64,000 nt of DNA from Locusta migratoria (taxonomy: Eukaryota; Arthropoda; Insecta; Orthoptera; Acrididae). The first letter of the stretch is position 1; every line of letters starts with the position of its first letter. The notes beneath the pieces are model-generated. The model was not told the DNA's origin. It ran no database searches and saw only the letters and a list, made by a program, of their open reading frames with translations. Both the position numbers and the translations under genes were made by a program. Location: the NCBI GenBank assembly GCA_026315105.1, contig CM048744.1, forward strand, positions 26,267,759 through 26,331,758. The letters run 5' to 3'. This document shows positions 10,390 to 22,552 of this stretch, piece after piece.

Positions 10390-10585
10390 GCCGCGGTGGA
10401 GTAGCCGAGCGGCCTAAAGCACCTCGCTGCGGAGCGCGCGGTTGCTCGCCGTGGAGGTTCGAGTCCTCCCTGGAGCATGGGGTGTGTGTGTTTGTCCGTA
10501 GGTTAGTTTACCTAGGTTTAAGTAGTTTGTAAGCTACTTACTGATGGCCAAGTAATTTGGTCCGATAGATTTAGAGACATTTAAC
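10390..10585 (+). mobile_element. tRNA-derived SINE, head type B
   Basis: The head 'gccgcggtggagtagccgag' and B-box-like 'gaggttcgagtcctcc' are followed by the common tail. It is close to the copy at 16489-16690; both share 'cctaggtttaagtagtttg'. Confidence 0.8.
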
Positions 10586-10729
10586 AAAAAAGTTCTCAAT
10601 ATTTATCCTCAGTGTTTCCAAAGGTGAGAAATCATTAACAGATCCTGTTTGACGTATCTTGTAGGAAATATCTTAAGGAGAAACGAGTGGAAAGCTTTTC
10701 ATCAATAACCTAGTCTTTGTCAGTTATTG

Positions 10730-10924
10730 CCGGCCGCGGTGGCCGAGGAGACTGAGGCGCTTCAGTCACGGTCTGCACGGCCACTACGGTCAGGGGTTCG
10801 AATCCCCCCTCGTTCATGGATAGTTGTGCCGTCCTAGTTCGTAAGTAGTTGATAAGTAGTTTGTAAGTTTAGGGACTGATGACCCCGTAGTCAAGTCCCA
10901 TAAGCTTAACAAACACTTGAACAT
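10730..10924 (+). mobile_element. tRNA-derived SINE, head type A
   Basis: A nearly consensus type A head and tail. The 14-bp perfect direct repeat tttgtcagttattg flanks it (10716-10729 and 10925-10938), which marks a relatively recent insertion. Confidence 0.9.
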
Positions 10925-10938
10925 TTTGTCAGTTATTG

Positions 10939-11940
10939 TTTTGGATGTTTTCAAGCCAGCTTTGTCATACACTGTCAACCCTCATCTGCTAAAAACATGT
11001 GTAGATAAGGAAACATAAGATAAGGACCAGATCTCCGATAAAGTTACGCCAATACGTTGGCCAAAAACAGCATTTGTGTCCTCAAACGTTGTGAAGATAG
11101 CTAAACAAAGGTAGGATTGTCTGCAGAGATGAGGCGTCTACTCATGTGATTCTGTGACGCCTGGGTTGGCACACCACAGGCAGCAGAAGAAAAGAAGGCG
11201 AATGTTCCCTATCAAAGGACGTAAGGGAAGACAATACTCCAGAAACACAAGGAGCAGAACTAAGATTTGTGATAAGCTTGGCAATAGTGATTGCACATGT
11301 CGCTTACGGGAGGGTTGGAGATATTTGTGTGGGGCGACAGATTGATGAAAGTGATTGGAATATTACATAAACTCTCTCTCTAACACTTTCTCTCTCTCCC
11401 TCGGAGGTGTTATGTTGCACTGCACGTTAGGGCCGTAGAACTACATGCACGTCAGTGCTTGCAGTTAAAGTTTCCGTTCACTCAACTGGCTTCTTCTTTT
11501 CCGTCGTTGTCCCCACGCAGAAGCAGCGCACAAGGTGACGGTCCTTCTATCTTGAAGTGATGTGCTGTGATCCCTTTAAACAGTTGCTGCTTTTTAAATA
11601 AGAAGGGATGCCAATTGTTTCATAATATTTATTTATATGTCGTGAAACAGCAACAGACATAAGTAATATTATCCATTATCCTAGTATCTTTGAATTCTAA
11701 TAGCTGGAAAATATAACGCTTCAAACACCTGGCAGACTACTTTAAGAGCAGTCAGTGCTGGAATGACTGCAGCTCCGCAGCGCTGGTCCAGCCTACCAAC
11801 AATTTTGGAGCGAAGCGCACTTTCTAGACCTTCTGCTTCCAACTGTTTTTGTTAACTGGAGCAGAATTACATAAACGAAATATACCACTATAAAGTCTCA
11901 TAGAAACACTTTAGTTATACAAAATCACGTTAAGTTCTAT
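10939..11940. other. Unassigned stretch
   Basis: No transposon, RNA or host gene is recognised. The basic 63-codon frame at 11154-11345 has no known homologue to me. A pyrimidine-rich CT patch lies near 11370-11400. Confidence 0.35.
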
Positions 11941-12125
11941 ACATTTGTTCAAGTGTTTGTTAATCATAAGGGACTTAAGTGCGGGGTCATCAGTCCCTAA
12001 ACTTATATACTACTTATGAACTACCTAACACTAAAGACGACATAAATACCCATGCCCGAATGGAGGGATTCGAACCGCCGACCGTAGCGGCAGTGCTGAC
12101 AGTGACTGTCGCGCCGCAGACCGCT
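11941..12125 (-). mobile_element. tRNA-derived SINE
   Basis: A reverse copy with 'ggggtcatcagtccctaaac' in the tail and 'gggattcgaaccgccgacc' in the B-box region. Confidence 0.8.
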
Positions 12126-12409
12126 GTACATTAGTTATTTAATATTTATAATTAAAAAAATCATAGAGAGGTGTCTCATACACAGAATACGTCTAGGCAG
12201 CATTTGCGCGATTACTCACTGGAATGCGATATGTTACACCAAATTTCATCTTCCCACACCTACGACGTGATCTACAAGCAATGAAATTTCATTGCAACTC
12301 AGTACCTGTGGCCATGTGCCAACCATTCCACACTGCAGGATGTAACATGTGAAGTACCAATATTTTCTAGAGATACTTAGGACAGAGTACTAAACAACAT
12401 TGTGTAGGC
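12126..12409. other. Unassigned spacer
   Basis: Nothing is recognised between the two SINEs. Confidence 0.3.
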
Positions 12410-12612
12410 GAGCTGCCGCAGCGGAATAGTCGTGCGCACTAAGGCGCCGAGCTGCGGTGCTCGCGGTCGTTCGCCGTCGGGGATTCGAGTCCTCCCTCGG
12501 AGATGGGTGTTTGTGTGGTCCTTAGCATAAGTTGCTTTAAGTCGGTGTAAGTAGTTTCTAAACTTAGGGACTGAAGACCAACGTAGTTAAGTCCCTTAAA
12601 TTTACAATCATT
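12410..12612 (+). mobile_element. tRNA-derived SINE, head type C
   Basis: The head 'agctgccgcagcggaatagt' differs from types A and B but leads into the same body and tail ('gggactgaagaccaacgtag'). Confidence 0.75.
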
Positions 12613-13139
12613 CGGTGTTTTCTAAGCGAGCTGTTTTGTATGATAGCTACGAATGGAACTATTGCGTCAGCGTCCTCTGCAAGGAATCTAATTGGTTTGC
12701 AGTCTGGTCCGGAAGAACTACTTTTGTTAAGTGATGTTACTGCTTTATTACGGTATTCCGAGTATATATACTTCGAAATACGCATGAATTAATCTGTTTT
12801 TGATTTTAATTTGTATTTGCTTCGTCTTTAGGTGAAGTATTTTCAAAAATCCGTATTTAGGAATTCAGCTGTAGCAGCTCTGTCATCACTAGCAACATCA
12901 TTGCTATCGCGTAGTGTATTTAATGATTGTGTATTGCAGCTAGTATACTTTACATGTAATTAGAAAGTCGTTGGATATTTTACCAAATTACGTGACAGTG
13001 TTTCATTGTGCAAACTATTATAAGCTTCTTGCATTGAAGCCTGAGCAAAATTACGATTTTCTGTGAAAGAAAACGGATCGATTTTAACCATGGTATGAGG
13101 AGGAAAGCAATACAGCAACAATACACTTTGGACGAGTGA

Positions 13140-13190
<51 letters not shown>

Positions 13191-13498
13191 GCTGAAAACC
13201 AGAGATCATTCACGTTTGAAGAATGGTCGCCGAAGAGACTAGGAGAAGGATAGCCTCTTATCTCTAACGTAGGTCTGTTGTAGTATTTAAAAAAAAAATG
13301 CAATTATTTTCTGAAGTTTCTGGAGACCAAAAATCTCCACCGTACAAATGAAAATAATCCGCAATAAACTAACGTATAAAACCCACAAGACTCTGGAAGC
13401 AGTGTATGCAGATTCCCAGGTAGATGCCGAGTTTCGTAAGATACAATACGGTTCCACAATGTCTCATAATGTGCGAAATAGGAGCGTATGGAATGTCA
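12613..13498. other. Unassigned, with a 48-base T run
   Basis: No gene is recognised. A pure T run (13142-13189) could be the poly(A) tail of a minus-strand retroposon lying to its right, but no flanking duplication was identified. The frame at 12980-13303 simply reads through this run as lysines. Confidence 0.35.
13142..13189. repeat. Poly(T) tract, 48 bases
   Basis: An uninterrupted T homopolymer, equivalent to poly(A) on the minus strand. Confidence 0.95.
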
Positions 13499-13703
13499 GG
13501 GCGTCGCGGAGGATTAGCCGTGCGCACTAAGGTGCCTTGCTTCGGTGCGCGCGGCCGTTCGCCACCGGAGGTTCGAGTCCTCTCTAGGACATGTGTATGT
13601 GTGTGTCTTTGTGCGTTGTTCTTAGGATGAGTTAGTTTAAGTAGCTTGTGAGTTTAGGGACCAACGACCACTGTAGTTACTATACAAACATTTCAACATT
13701 TTA
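13499..13703 (+). mobile_element. tRNA-derived SINE, head type C
   Basis: The head 'gcgtcgcggaggattagccg' and B-box-like 'ggaggttcgagtcctc' are followed by a tail ending 'tacaaacatttcaacatttt'. Confidence 0.8.
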
Positions 13704-13799
13704 ATGTTAGGCGCAATGGGTGATCTGACTGAAGTTTGTACGACCATTCGTTTTAACAGTATATAAAAAAATTACCTCTCAGATAAAGAAGGATGTTGA

Positions 13800-14288
13800 A
13801 TGCCACTCTTCATGAATTATGGTGAAGTATTCTCACCATGGGGCAAGTCTGGGAAAAGTGCTGGTGACATTTGCGGATTTCTCAAAGGCTTATGACAGTA
13901 TCCACAGATGAAGTACGTACAACATCCAAAGAGATGTTGTTGTACCTATATAGGTGTGCACAGCAAAGACAACAGCCAAGGTGATGTTCCAGGAGGAGCT
14001 ATCCAAAGAGTTCAACGTTCGAACAGGTGTGCGACAAGGCGATGTTATTTGACTACTGCTGTTTAATCTGGTCCTAGAGAAGGTAATCCAAAAACCAAAT
14101 GCTAAAGTTAAGTAAAGTTAAATTGAAGGACAGGTTTATTCTGATATACAGACGATACTGCAGTGTTAGGATAATCCGAGAAAGAGCTGGCAGAAAGTGT
14201 GGAGCCTCTAGTGGAATATGCAAGGAAATCTGGCTGCTGAGTAATGCGGGAAAAACAGAAGTAATAGAGGCATCCAGAGAAGTTCCTA
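13800..14288 (+). mobile_element. LINE reverse transcriptase fragment, 5' of the Tc1 insertion
   Basis: Broken frames read LVTFADFSKAYDSIHR, KVMFQEELSKEFNVRTGVRQ and YTDDTAVLG. These correspond to the first catalytic-Asp motif, the RQG region and the Y-x-D-D active-site motif of a non-LTR RT. Stops and frame changes make it dead. The element continues on the far side of the Tc1 at 15671. Confidence 0.65.
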
Positions 14289-15668
14289 CAATACTGGCCA
14301 TTAAAATTGCTACACCAAGAAGAAATGCAGATGATAAACGGGTATTCATTATACAAATATATTATACTAGAACTGACACGTGATTACATTATCACTCAAT
14401 TTGGATGCATAGATCCTGAGAAATCAGTACCCAGAACAACCACCTCTGGCCGTAATAAGGGCATTGTGTCAAACAGAGCTTGGATGGCGTGTACAGGTAC
14501 AGATGCCCATGCAGCTTCAACACGATACCACCGTTCATCAAGAGTAGTGATTGGCGTATTGTGGCGAACTAGTTGCTCAACCATCATTGACCAGACATTT
14601 CCAGTTGTAGAGAACTGAAGAATGTGCTGGACAGGACAGCGGTCGAACATTTTCCGTATACAGAGAGGCCCGAACAGGACCTGCAGCATGTGGTCTTGCA
14701 TTGCCCTGCAGAAATGTAGTGTTTCACAGTGATCGAATGAAGGATAGAGCCACATGTCGTGACACATCTGAAATGTAACGCCCATTGTTCAAAGTGCCGT
14801 CAATGCAAACAAGAGGTGACCGAAACGTGTACCCAATGGCACCGCATACAATCACGCAGGGTGATACGCCAGTATGGCGATGACGGATACACGCTTCCAA
14901 TGTGGGTTCACCACGATGTCGCCAAACACGGATGGGACCATCATGATGCTGTAAACAGAACCGCGATTTATTCGAAAAAATGACGGTCTGTCATTCGTGC
15001 ACCTAGGTTTGTCCTTCCGTACACCATCGCAGGCGCTCCTGCCTGTGATGCAGCGTCAAGGGTAACCGCAACCATGGTCTCCGAGCTGATAGTCCATACT
15101 GCTGCAAACATCGTCGATCTCTTCGTGCAGATGTCTTGCAAACGTCCCCATCTGTTGACTCATGGATCGAGACGTGGCTGCACGATCAGTTACAGCCATG
15201 CGGATAAGATGCCCTTCATCTCGACTGCTAGTGATACGAGGTCGTTGGGATTCAGAACGGCGTTCCGTATTACTCTCCTGAATCCACCGATTCCATATTC
15301 TGCTAACAGTCATTGGATCGCGACCATCACGAGCAGCAATGTCGCGATCCGGTAAACCGCAATCGCGATAGGCTACAATCCGACCTTTATCAAAGTCGGA
15401 AACGTGATGGTAAGTATTTCTTCTCCTTACACAAAGCTTCACAACAACGTTTCACCAGGCAACACCGGTCAACTGCTGTTTGTGTATGAGAAATCAGTTT
15501 GAAACTTTCCTCATCAGCACGTTGTAGGTGTCGCTACCGGCGCCAACCTTGTGTGAATGCTCTGAAGAGCTAATCATTTGCATATTACAGCATCGTTTTC
15601 CTGTCTGTTAAATTTCGCGTCTGTAGCACGTCATCTTCGTGGTGTAGCAATTTTAATGGCCAGGAGTG
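14289..15668 (-). mobile_element. Full-length Tc1-like transposon, copy B
   Basis: Inverted termini bound the element: 'ctggccattaaaattgctac' starting at 14294, and its reverse complement ending at 15663. A TA dinucleotide lies on each side (14287-14288 and 15669-15670), the Tc1/mariner target duplication. The length is 1380 bp. The minus strand encodes an N-terminal DNA-binding part (15056-15442: FDKGRIVAYRDCGLPDRDIA) and a degraded catalytic part. The second catalytic residue is lost: the motif reads QGNARPH where copy C has QDNARPH. It is structurally complete but the enzyme is inactive. Confidence 0.85.
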
Positions 15669-15670
15669 TA

Positions 15671-16250
15671 ATTAAATCCCATTACTTTGATAGAGTCTAG
15701 TTTAATAAGCACTGTAAATGGGTCTAAAACGTATTTCTCTATGAGACAGGTACTACCATCGAAGAATCTTTCAATAAAGACGAAACCTGTGGCAAGCAAT
15801 GTATTAATAGTACCAGTGTTGTTGAATGGAATAGGAACGTTAAGCATAAAAAGGAAAGATGAAGTGATTTCGGTGGTGTTTGAAACTAAAGTCATAAGAA
15901 GTATTTTTGTGTCAGTCCGTGAAGAAAAGTCACGGAGACGGACAAAGAACTAAGAACTTCATGACCTCGTGAAGAAAAGAAACCGCGGGGAATAAGTCTG
16001 GCAGGCCACATCGCTAGAAGACCAAACAATTCAAGGGCAAAAGCTGTACTTTTGGGAAGACTTATGGTACTCGTCCAATTTGTACAAGATCGCCATGTAA
16101 GAAGTATTGTGAGGTCAGCCATAATGTACAAGGTTCTCGATTGCCAATTGGATGATGATGGTGATGGTGTGCCGACAAATCTCAACTCTGGTAATTTGCA
16201 GCGAAATGCACAAATGCACTTGGTGGAGGGAATGGAAACTGACTCACAAC
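15671..16250 (+). mobile_element. LINE C-terminal region, 3' of the Tc1 insertion
   Basis: The plus frame reads NLSIKTKPVASNVLIVPVLL and later KDEVISVVFETKVIRSIF. These fit the region after the RT core of RTE/R-type LINEs (usual pattern: ...YG.ETW...E.K.IR.I). With 13800-14288 it forms one LINE split by the Tc1. The reverse-strand frames here (15653-15895, 15892-16284) are shadows. Confidence 0.5.
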
Positions 16251-16380
16251 ATGAAAAAAGCAATATACTGTGGAAACATAGCAAGAATGTTCCGTTACTG
16301 AATAGCTACACAATTCGAAAAGCATCACGGGAAGCATTTACTTCTATAAAACCTATTTCATGGCCAACGGGAACATAAAA

Positions 16381-17010
16381 TTCACCGTAGGTGAGGCAGA
16401 TGTCAGACTGAGATTCATTGGAAGAATGCTCATGTAGTGTAGTCGCCAACCAAGGAGATAGCTTTAGTATAACATTCGCTCTATCAATGCCGCAGTGGAG
16501 TAGCCGAGCGGTCTAAAGCACCTCGCTGCGGAGCGCGCGGTTGCTCGCCGTGGAGGTTCGAGTCATCCCTGGGGCATGGGTGTGTGAGTTTGTCCGTAGG
16601 TTAGTTTACCTAGGTTTAAGTAGTTTGTAAGCTACGGAACGATGACCACGCAGTTTGGTCCCATAGATTCACAGACATTTGAACATTTGAGCTTTATCAA
16701 TACGTGGAATACTGCTTTTCAGTGTGCGATCAGTACCAGATAGGCTTGACAGTGGAAATACGAAGCTCAAAAAGCACGTTTTGCTACAGGCTTCTTTGGG
16801 AGTCCCGAACGCGTCTCGAAGATGATCGGAAATCCATTAGCAGACCCTGAAAGAGAGGCAACCAAGTTGCAAGAATGTAAGTTTCTAAAAGGGTGAATGA
16901 GTATATTGATTCTTGTTATACCAAGAGACCACACAGAAGCTTACATAGAATCGTGTTTCTCCCAAATCATAGGAACAGCAAAACGATGGAAAATATTGTA
17001 AACAGCTCTC
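16381..17010 (+). mobile_element. CR1/jockey-like LINE fragment, split by a SINE
   Basis: Before the SINE the plus strand reads ADVRLRFIGRM. After it comes a segment resembling the Y-CS-VWDPYQ-GL-EIE block of the LINE family at 20379-20705 and 47659-47928. Removing the SINE and one target copy restores the reading order. The frame is broken in several places. Confidence 0.45.
16489..16690 (+). mobile_element. tRNA-derived SINE, head type B
   Basis: A complete copy with near-identical flanking repeats gctctatcaat (16478-16488) and gctttatcaat (16691-16701). It lies inside a LINE fragment. Confidence 0.88.
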
Positions 17011-19400
17011 AGAAGACTACGACGGTTACCTTCCAAGAGCTAGCGAAGCCCGACAGTGCTCAACTAACGTGAACCAGTGTATCCACTGCGACCCACTCGT
17101 TGTCGATTTATAACCTAATACATAAAAATTAATGTTGGTTTGTTTGTCACTCTGTTGGTATTTTATGCACGTACATGCGATTGCGATAAAACTTGAAACT
17201 CGCCCGCTGTTTTTTTTTTTTTTTTACTGTTATCTAGGCGTGTTTGTGAAGTTAACAATTGACTGCTTGCTCACAAAATCTCATTACGGCGATATTCACA
17301 CAACGGCGGAAGTGTACAGTTCCCTCAAGCAAAACTCTGATTCTATAAGTTAAGCAAACAGTTCTACCTTTACTGTAATCTTTAGAGAAAACTGCACACA
17401 ATTAAATAATGATCCGCAGTTATGGATCTAAATCAGAAATCAGAAATGTTGGCAACGGAAACGCAAATATTCTCTGCTCCCGAAAGGAGCGGAGACACAA
17501 GATACATGGACAAATTACCCCGCATTAATCCAAAATAAATGATGAGAGGAGAATTTAAATTAGCACAAAAGGATTATAGTTTAACAAATTAATTTAATGT
17601 TCAAAACAAGAACAACAAGGGGGGAAGACCATTTTATTACAATTACAATAAAAAGCACACCTTACAAAATATTCAAAATATCAGCAATTACATGGTCCTA
17701 AAATTGCCCACTTGCAAAGTTGAGAAAAGGTTAATTACGATCACGTTTCATACGGGGGAACAGAGGAATTGCAGCACATTCACACACAGATTCATACGCC
17801 AAGCCATGCAGGTACACTACGACGACAGCCAAGCAATGCGGAGAATGCAGATCGAAAGTCCACTCGCGCACAATGAAATAGTACTTCGCTTCCATAACGT
17901 GTCAAGCTAGTAGCTTAGGCTCATGATCAACTATCAGAAACAAACGCACTTGGTTTAAGACCACAAAGTGCGGTGTAGAGATGGAAGTTAAAGTTTCCCT
18001 ACAACTTTTAACTATACATTAAATCAAGATTTAAATTAAATAATATCTAAAACCGATCGCTCTAGCGTTAGTTTAGCACAGGGAGAAGATAACTACAGAA
18101 GGTTAAAGTTGTTAGATCAATATAGTACTCTGAACACGAAATATGCGAAAAGTTAACAAAACCAATTTCTAAAAGAATAAGATCATGAAATATATCGTGT
18201 AACCATTCTCTCTGGTCAGAGGAATGATATCTATTAGATAAGCAAGGTTACAGATTGCTCCAGCACATACAGAGTTCGGTCACAAAAATTCAGATAAGTG
18301 AAATAATTCTATTTCCTGCAAATTATGAACACGATATACGTCGTGCAAAGGTTCTTTCTACACAGAGGAAAAAGATCTATTTAATGGTAATAACCACGAC
18401 AGGGAACACGCTAATCGGCGCATATGTGGGCCGACAAGTACACAGATTACAAGTTAGAATGAACAATTTTCGGGGAAAATTATCACGCTACACTCGCTAG
18501 GAAACACCTTAGAAATTAGCTATACAATTATTAACCACTCATGTGCATTGAATGATGGAAAAACGGAAGGCTTATTCTGATATCGTCCACATGTTCTGTC
18601 GACAAATTACGAACAGTATAGGCACTGCGAATCCCCGAAAATATTACAATTCAACTACGATAAGAACTAAAAAGACATTGAACACTTTTAAACAGGTGAA
18701 GAAATGATTTAAAATTTATAAAGTGCAAGAACTATGCTAACAAAACACCATCAGAGCTTCGGAGTCAGATTCAAGCAAATTTCTACATACAATTAGCAAT
18801 CCTGTATTAAATTAAGCAAAATCTCACTACTACACCTAGTGTAGCTGCTACTCCCAGAATTAAACTCGCGAAAAGGCATAAGTACGACTATGGAGCCTGA
18901 ACTAACTCGAGTCACAAGGCCACAGCAGAACCAAACCCAGAGGCACTTACTCTATCAGGAACCAAGAACCAAATGAATAGCTCTCCTCACCACTGCCTAG
19001 CCATTACTGAGGAGGGGTAGTGGAGGGTTGCCCAGAGAGCGTCACCGTTCGTCAGGCAGGTAACCTGACCAACCTCCAGCCAAGGAGTTTAAGCGCAAGC
19101 TACATTAGAAATCTTTGCTAAGACTGGCTTCTGCTCAGCAGTTGGCAAACCTACTTCTCGCCCAGAGACATTCAATGCCCAGAGTTTGAAAGCAACGACG
19201 GCACTAAACAGATGAGGCGCGCCTATCACTTCCTAAACTCTCTTACATACAAAGTTTCATTCATTCTTTGGCAGCCAGGGCCAGTGGGAGCACATCACAG
19301 TACACACTAATGTATGTCTGGGGCCTCATGTACAACATAGACACTTAGAATTTTACATACGGACAAAACTAAATCAGTATATAATGCCTGGTATCTCGCA
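17011..19400. other. Long AT-rich stretch without recognised genes
   Basis: The short frames (17132-17353, 17692-17910, 18255-18500) match no family I know. The stretch 17400-19350 has an even composition and could be one unidentified element, since its right part (19000-19300) is more GC-rich than the left. No terminal repeats, target duplication or RT motif were found. Confidence 0.35.
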
Positions 19401-19639
19401 TATTGCGAGTGGAGTGTTGCTACACTAAGAAAAAAAAGTCTGAAACTCGTCAACATTTGTTCATGGGGAGTCAATTAAATGGAACACGTTATGTGGGCGT
19501 GTTTCAAACTTTGTCAACTCATTACTTGCACTCGCGCGAAAGTTATAGGCATACTAAAATTAACTTTGTATGGTTCATGGTAGAGAGTGGTTTTTCAATT
19601 AGTTCATTCATTTTTACGCCTTCATGCTGAAATGGCTGG

Positions 19640-20180
19640 ACGGTTTTGGGGTTACCTTTCGTAAGTCTTCGTATGGTGCGTGGCGAAGGGTACCTTACAA
19701 TGGGTTACTATGTATGCTACTCTTCATGCTGAAAGGGATGGAAAGATTGCAATTAAATTTGGAATGGACATAGGTTTTACCCTGCATTAATACATGGATT
19801 ACCTTTCGTAAGCCACCATACGGTGCGTGGTGGAGGGTATCTTACGGTGGGTTAAACGATGGTTACTCTTCACGCTAAGACGTCTGAGTGGAATTGAATG
19901 AATTGTGGAATGAAAATAGCTTATAACCAGAATTACGACAAGTGCTACACTTAGTAAGCGTCCATAGCTGCGTAGGGAAGTTACATAACCAACAACAAAC
20001 ATCCAAACTGTTTGACTGCTTCCAATAAAAGTCAGCACATAAAGGTATGTTTTTTTAAGACTAACATTTTTGTAATCTGGAAGCTAGCGAATTTAGTATG
20101 GCGGAGGGCACCTTGCGAATTTGACAGTTTGAGTAGGAGACCTTGAGTTGGCGCTAATGTGCTGTGCGAATTCAGTCTAA
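19640..20180 (-). repeat. LINE 3'-UTR-like repeat with internal duplication
   Basis: Two related blocks lie about 150 bp apart. Each starts 'ttacctttcgtaag' and continues with 'tggtgcgtgg' and 'gggta(c/t)cttac' (19651 and 19800). A third partial block occurs near 20095. Similar text ('ggtgtgtggcggaggtacct') begins the LINE at about 26770, so these are probably 3'-UTR units of that family. Confidence 0.45.
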
Positions 20181-21030
20181 ATCTACATAAGTACACTGCA
20201 AATCGCATTAAGTGCACAGCAGAGGGTTTATACAACCACTTTCATAATGTTTCTCTGCCGTTCTAATCTCTGATACCGCGAGAGAGAAACGAACACCTGA
20301 ATCTTATCGTTTTAGATCTGATTTATTTTATTATTATGATTATGTCTCCCTAAGTGAGAGGGTGCTAAGTCAACATGTTCACATTCGAAGAAGAAAGTAG
20401 TTGAGAAAAATTTGGCAAATAGATCTTGCCGTTATGAATAAAGCTTTGTTTTGTAGATTTCCACCTAACTCGAACATCATAGCTCTGACATTCTCTCTCC
20501 TATATCGCGATAATTGGAAATGAGACGCCCTTCTGTGAATTTTTTCTATACCCTCCGTCAATCCCAACTGGTAAGGATTCTTTAATGCCCAGAAATACTC
20601 CAAAATAGGACAGATAAGTGTAGTGTATGCAGTTGCTTTACTAGAACTATTGCATCTTCGAAGCGTTCTGCCAATGAAATGTAACCTTTGGTTCACCTCC
20701 CACACGATATTTTCTGTGTGTTCTGTCCGGTTAAAGTTGTTCGTAATTGTAATTCGTAGGTATTTACTTCAATTTATGGCATGATGTATATTTTAAATGC
20801 TGTTTAATGGATTTCTTTTAGATCTCATATGGATGACTTCACAGTTTACATGATTTATGGTCAATTGTCAATTTTTACATCATGCAGATATCTTATCGAA
20901 ATTGTTTTGCACCTGATTTGATCTTCTAGTGATTTTACTAACCGATAAACGACAGCATCATCAGCGAACAACCTAAGTGAGCTGCGCACAATGTCTCCTA
21001 AATGGTTTCTAAAGATAGTAAGGAATACCA
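20181..21030 (-). mobile_element. CR1/jockey-like LINE, RT and C-terminus
   Basis: The reverse frame at 20379-20705 reads RLHFIGRTLRRCNSSSKA, then TLICPILEYF, then a tail with IEKIHRRASHFQLSRYRREN. This is the end of a non-LTR polymerase. Sequence to about 21030 appears to continue into the RT core (decayed A-D-D-like block near 20945). The family recurs at 26751-27290, 38636-38893 and 47579-48310. Confidence 0.65.
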
Positions 21031-21034
21031 GATG

Positions 21035-21215
21035 GGCGCGAAGTCTAAAGCGTAATGTTACGGACTAGGCGGCGGTCTCTGGCTGAGCTTACAGTCCTCC
21101 ATCGGGCATGGTTGTGTGTGTGCTATCCTTAAGTTAGTTTAACTAGTTTGTAATTCTAGAGACTAATGACCATAGCAGTTTGACGCAATAAGTTTACAAG
21201 CAGTCGAACATTTTC
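21035..21215 (+). mobile_element. tRNA-derived SINE, degraded head
   Basis: The body 'gggcatggttgtgtgtg' and tail 'gagactaatgaccatagcag' are recognisable. The head is scrambled (21035-21090). Confidence 0.65.
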
Positions 21216-21880
21216 ACCTCCGTTTTACTTGTTGACTTTCCGTCAGTTACTACGTACTGTGCAGTGTGTGGCTCATTCTGTGTCGGCTTTGGCCGACAGC
21301 GCTGCTTTCGGCGGGAACGCACCTCGGCTCGGTAGAGATGTGCACAGTCCGAGTCACTGAATTTCAATGAACAGTCTAGTCCCGGACTGACGACATGTAT
21401 ACAGTCCGTGCTAAATTATATTGCGGGAGGAAACACATGATAGCATTATAAAAAATAACGAACACTGTACTTTGGTTTTCATTACAGTGCAATCTATCAT
21501 GAAACGAAGAAATAATGTTTCATACAAAAATTACATAATCATTCCCTGAGAATCTATTCCCATTTAAGATTCCCATGTCACCTCCCTCCAGCACACTTGG
21601 GGTGCTGCGGGGGGTCGAGCTTTGTGTAAATGTAATGTCCCTCTTAGAGGTAAAAACTTGTATTGGAATTATTTTTATCCGTTTTGTACTTTTCCAAATA
21701 TTAGGAAAGAAACCTTCAACAAAAAGAACACTGTAAACTTGCGTCCAAAAAAGAGTCGTTTGCGAGATGATTACGAATGTATGGTGCTAAGCCGCTGCTG
21801 ACGTCATTGTAAATTTCGTCGTAGTTTGTACAAATTAACTAGAAATTTAGACTCTACTAACAGGTTTTAAATCGTATTTA
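21216..21880. other. Unassigned stretch
   Basis: A GC-rich patch (21275-21345) precedes AT-rich DNA. No gene or repeat is recognised. Confidence 0.3.
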
Positions 21881-22110
21881 GTTCACTTTTCATGTACGGC
21901 TTACCTGTTAAACATGTTGACATGTGTGCTGTATACTACGCTTTTGAGGTGACCCCAGACACAAAAATCCCAAGGATTTAGCCCGAGTGGTCTTGGAGGC
22001 CAAGGTACAGGCCGTCCTCGGCCTTATCCATACTTTAGATGCCACCTCACAGCAGCAGCGAAACGTGCCGGAGCTCCACCTGGCTAACTACGACGATGTT
22101 TACAGCGGCG
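21881..22110 (-). pseudogene. Mariner-superfamily transposase fragment
   Basis: The reverse strand reads PARFAAAVRWHLKYG and RGRPVPWPPRPLGLNPWDF, then WGHLKSVVYST. This matches the region around the last catalytic Asp in insect transposases with the pattern GRGGP-PWPPRSPDL-P-DFFLWG. It is a short dead remnant of the same broad type as 24000-24960. Confidence 0.55.
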
Positions 22111-22552
22111 GCCTGGAACCATACAGCCGCAGTTATCTAGCTAACGGCTAGCTTGCGGACCCATGTTTACTGGGACGCACTAAATAACTGTTTGTCCACA
22201 TGCAAATTACAAAGTCATTCAAGCACGTGTTCCTTATCCGGCAGGAAGACATTAATGAGCATGATTGCTTCCTGTGTAGCTTTGTTTTTTATAAAAATTA
22301 AAACAGTGTATGAATTTATTTTACATGACACCCTGAATTTTATTTGGTAACTCATTTACTCTCCTAAATACCTATTCAAAATTGTATCACAGGGAACCAT
22401 TCACTGAAACACAATGTTATTAATTACGTGACGCGTTTATTATGTAAGTTTCGTGTGAACAGAAGTACACAACAAAAGGTTATTTCATTTTTTTTTTTAT
22501 TTTTTTTATTTTCCCCAGAAAATACATTCTTTACTCTAATTTTCGACATACC
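22111..22552. other. Unassigned AT-rich spacer
   Basis: The frame 22153-22350 has no known resemblance. T-rich patches lie near 22487-22510. Confidence 0.3.

Noticed and set aside
10880..10920. Hammerhead core CUGAUGA in the common SINE tail
   Set aside because: The tail contains 'ctgatga', but no stem followed by GAAA and no GUH triplet, so only a fragment of the motif occurs, by chance.
12980..13303. 107-codon minus-strand frame with a long lysine run
   Set aside because: The lysines come from the 48-base T run; no domain is present.
15892..16284. 130-codon minus-strand frame as a host gene
   Set aside because: The plus strand reads a decayed LINE C-terminus across the same bases; no domain was recognised on the minus strand.
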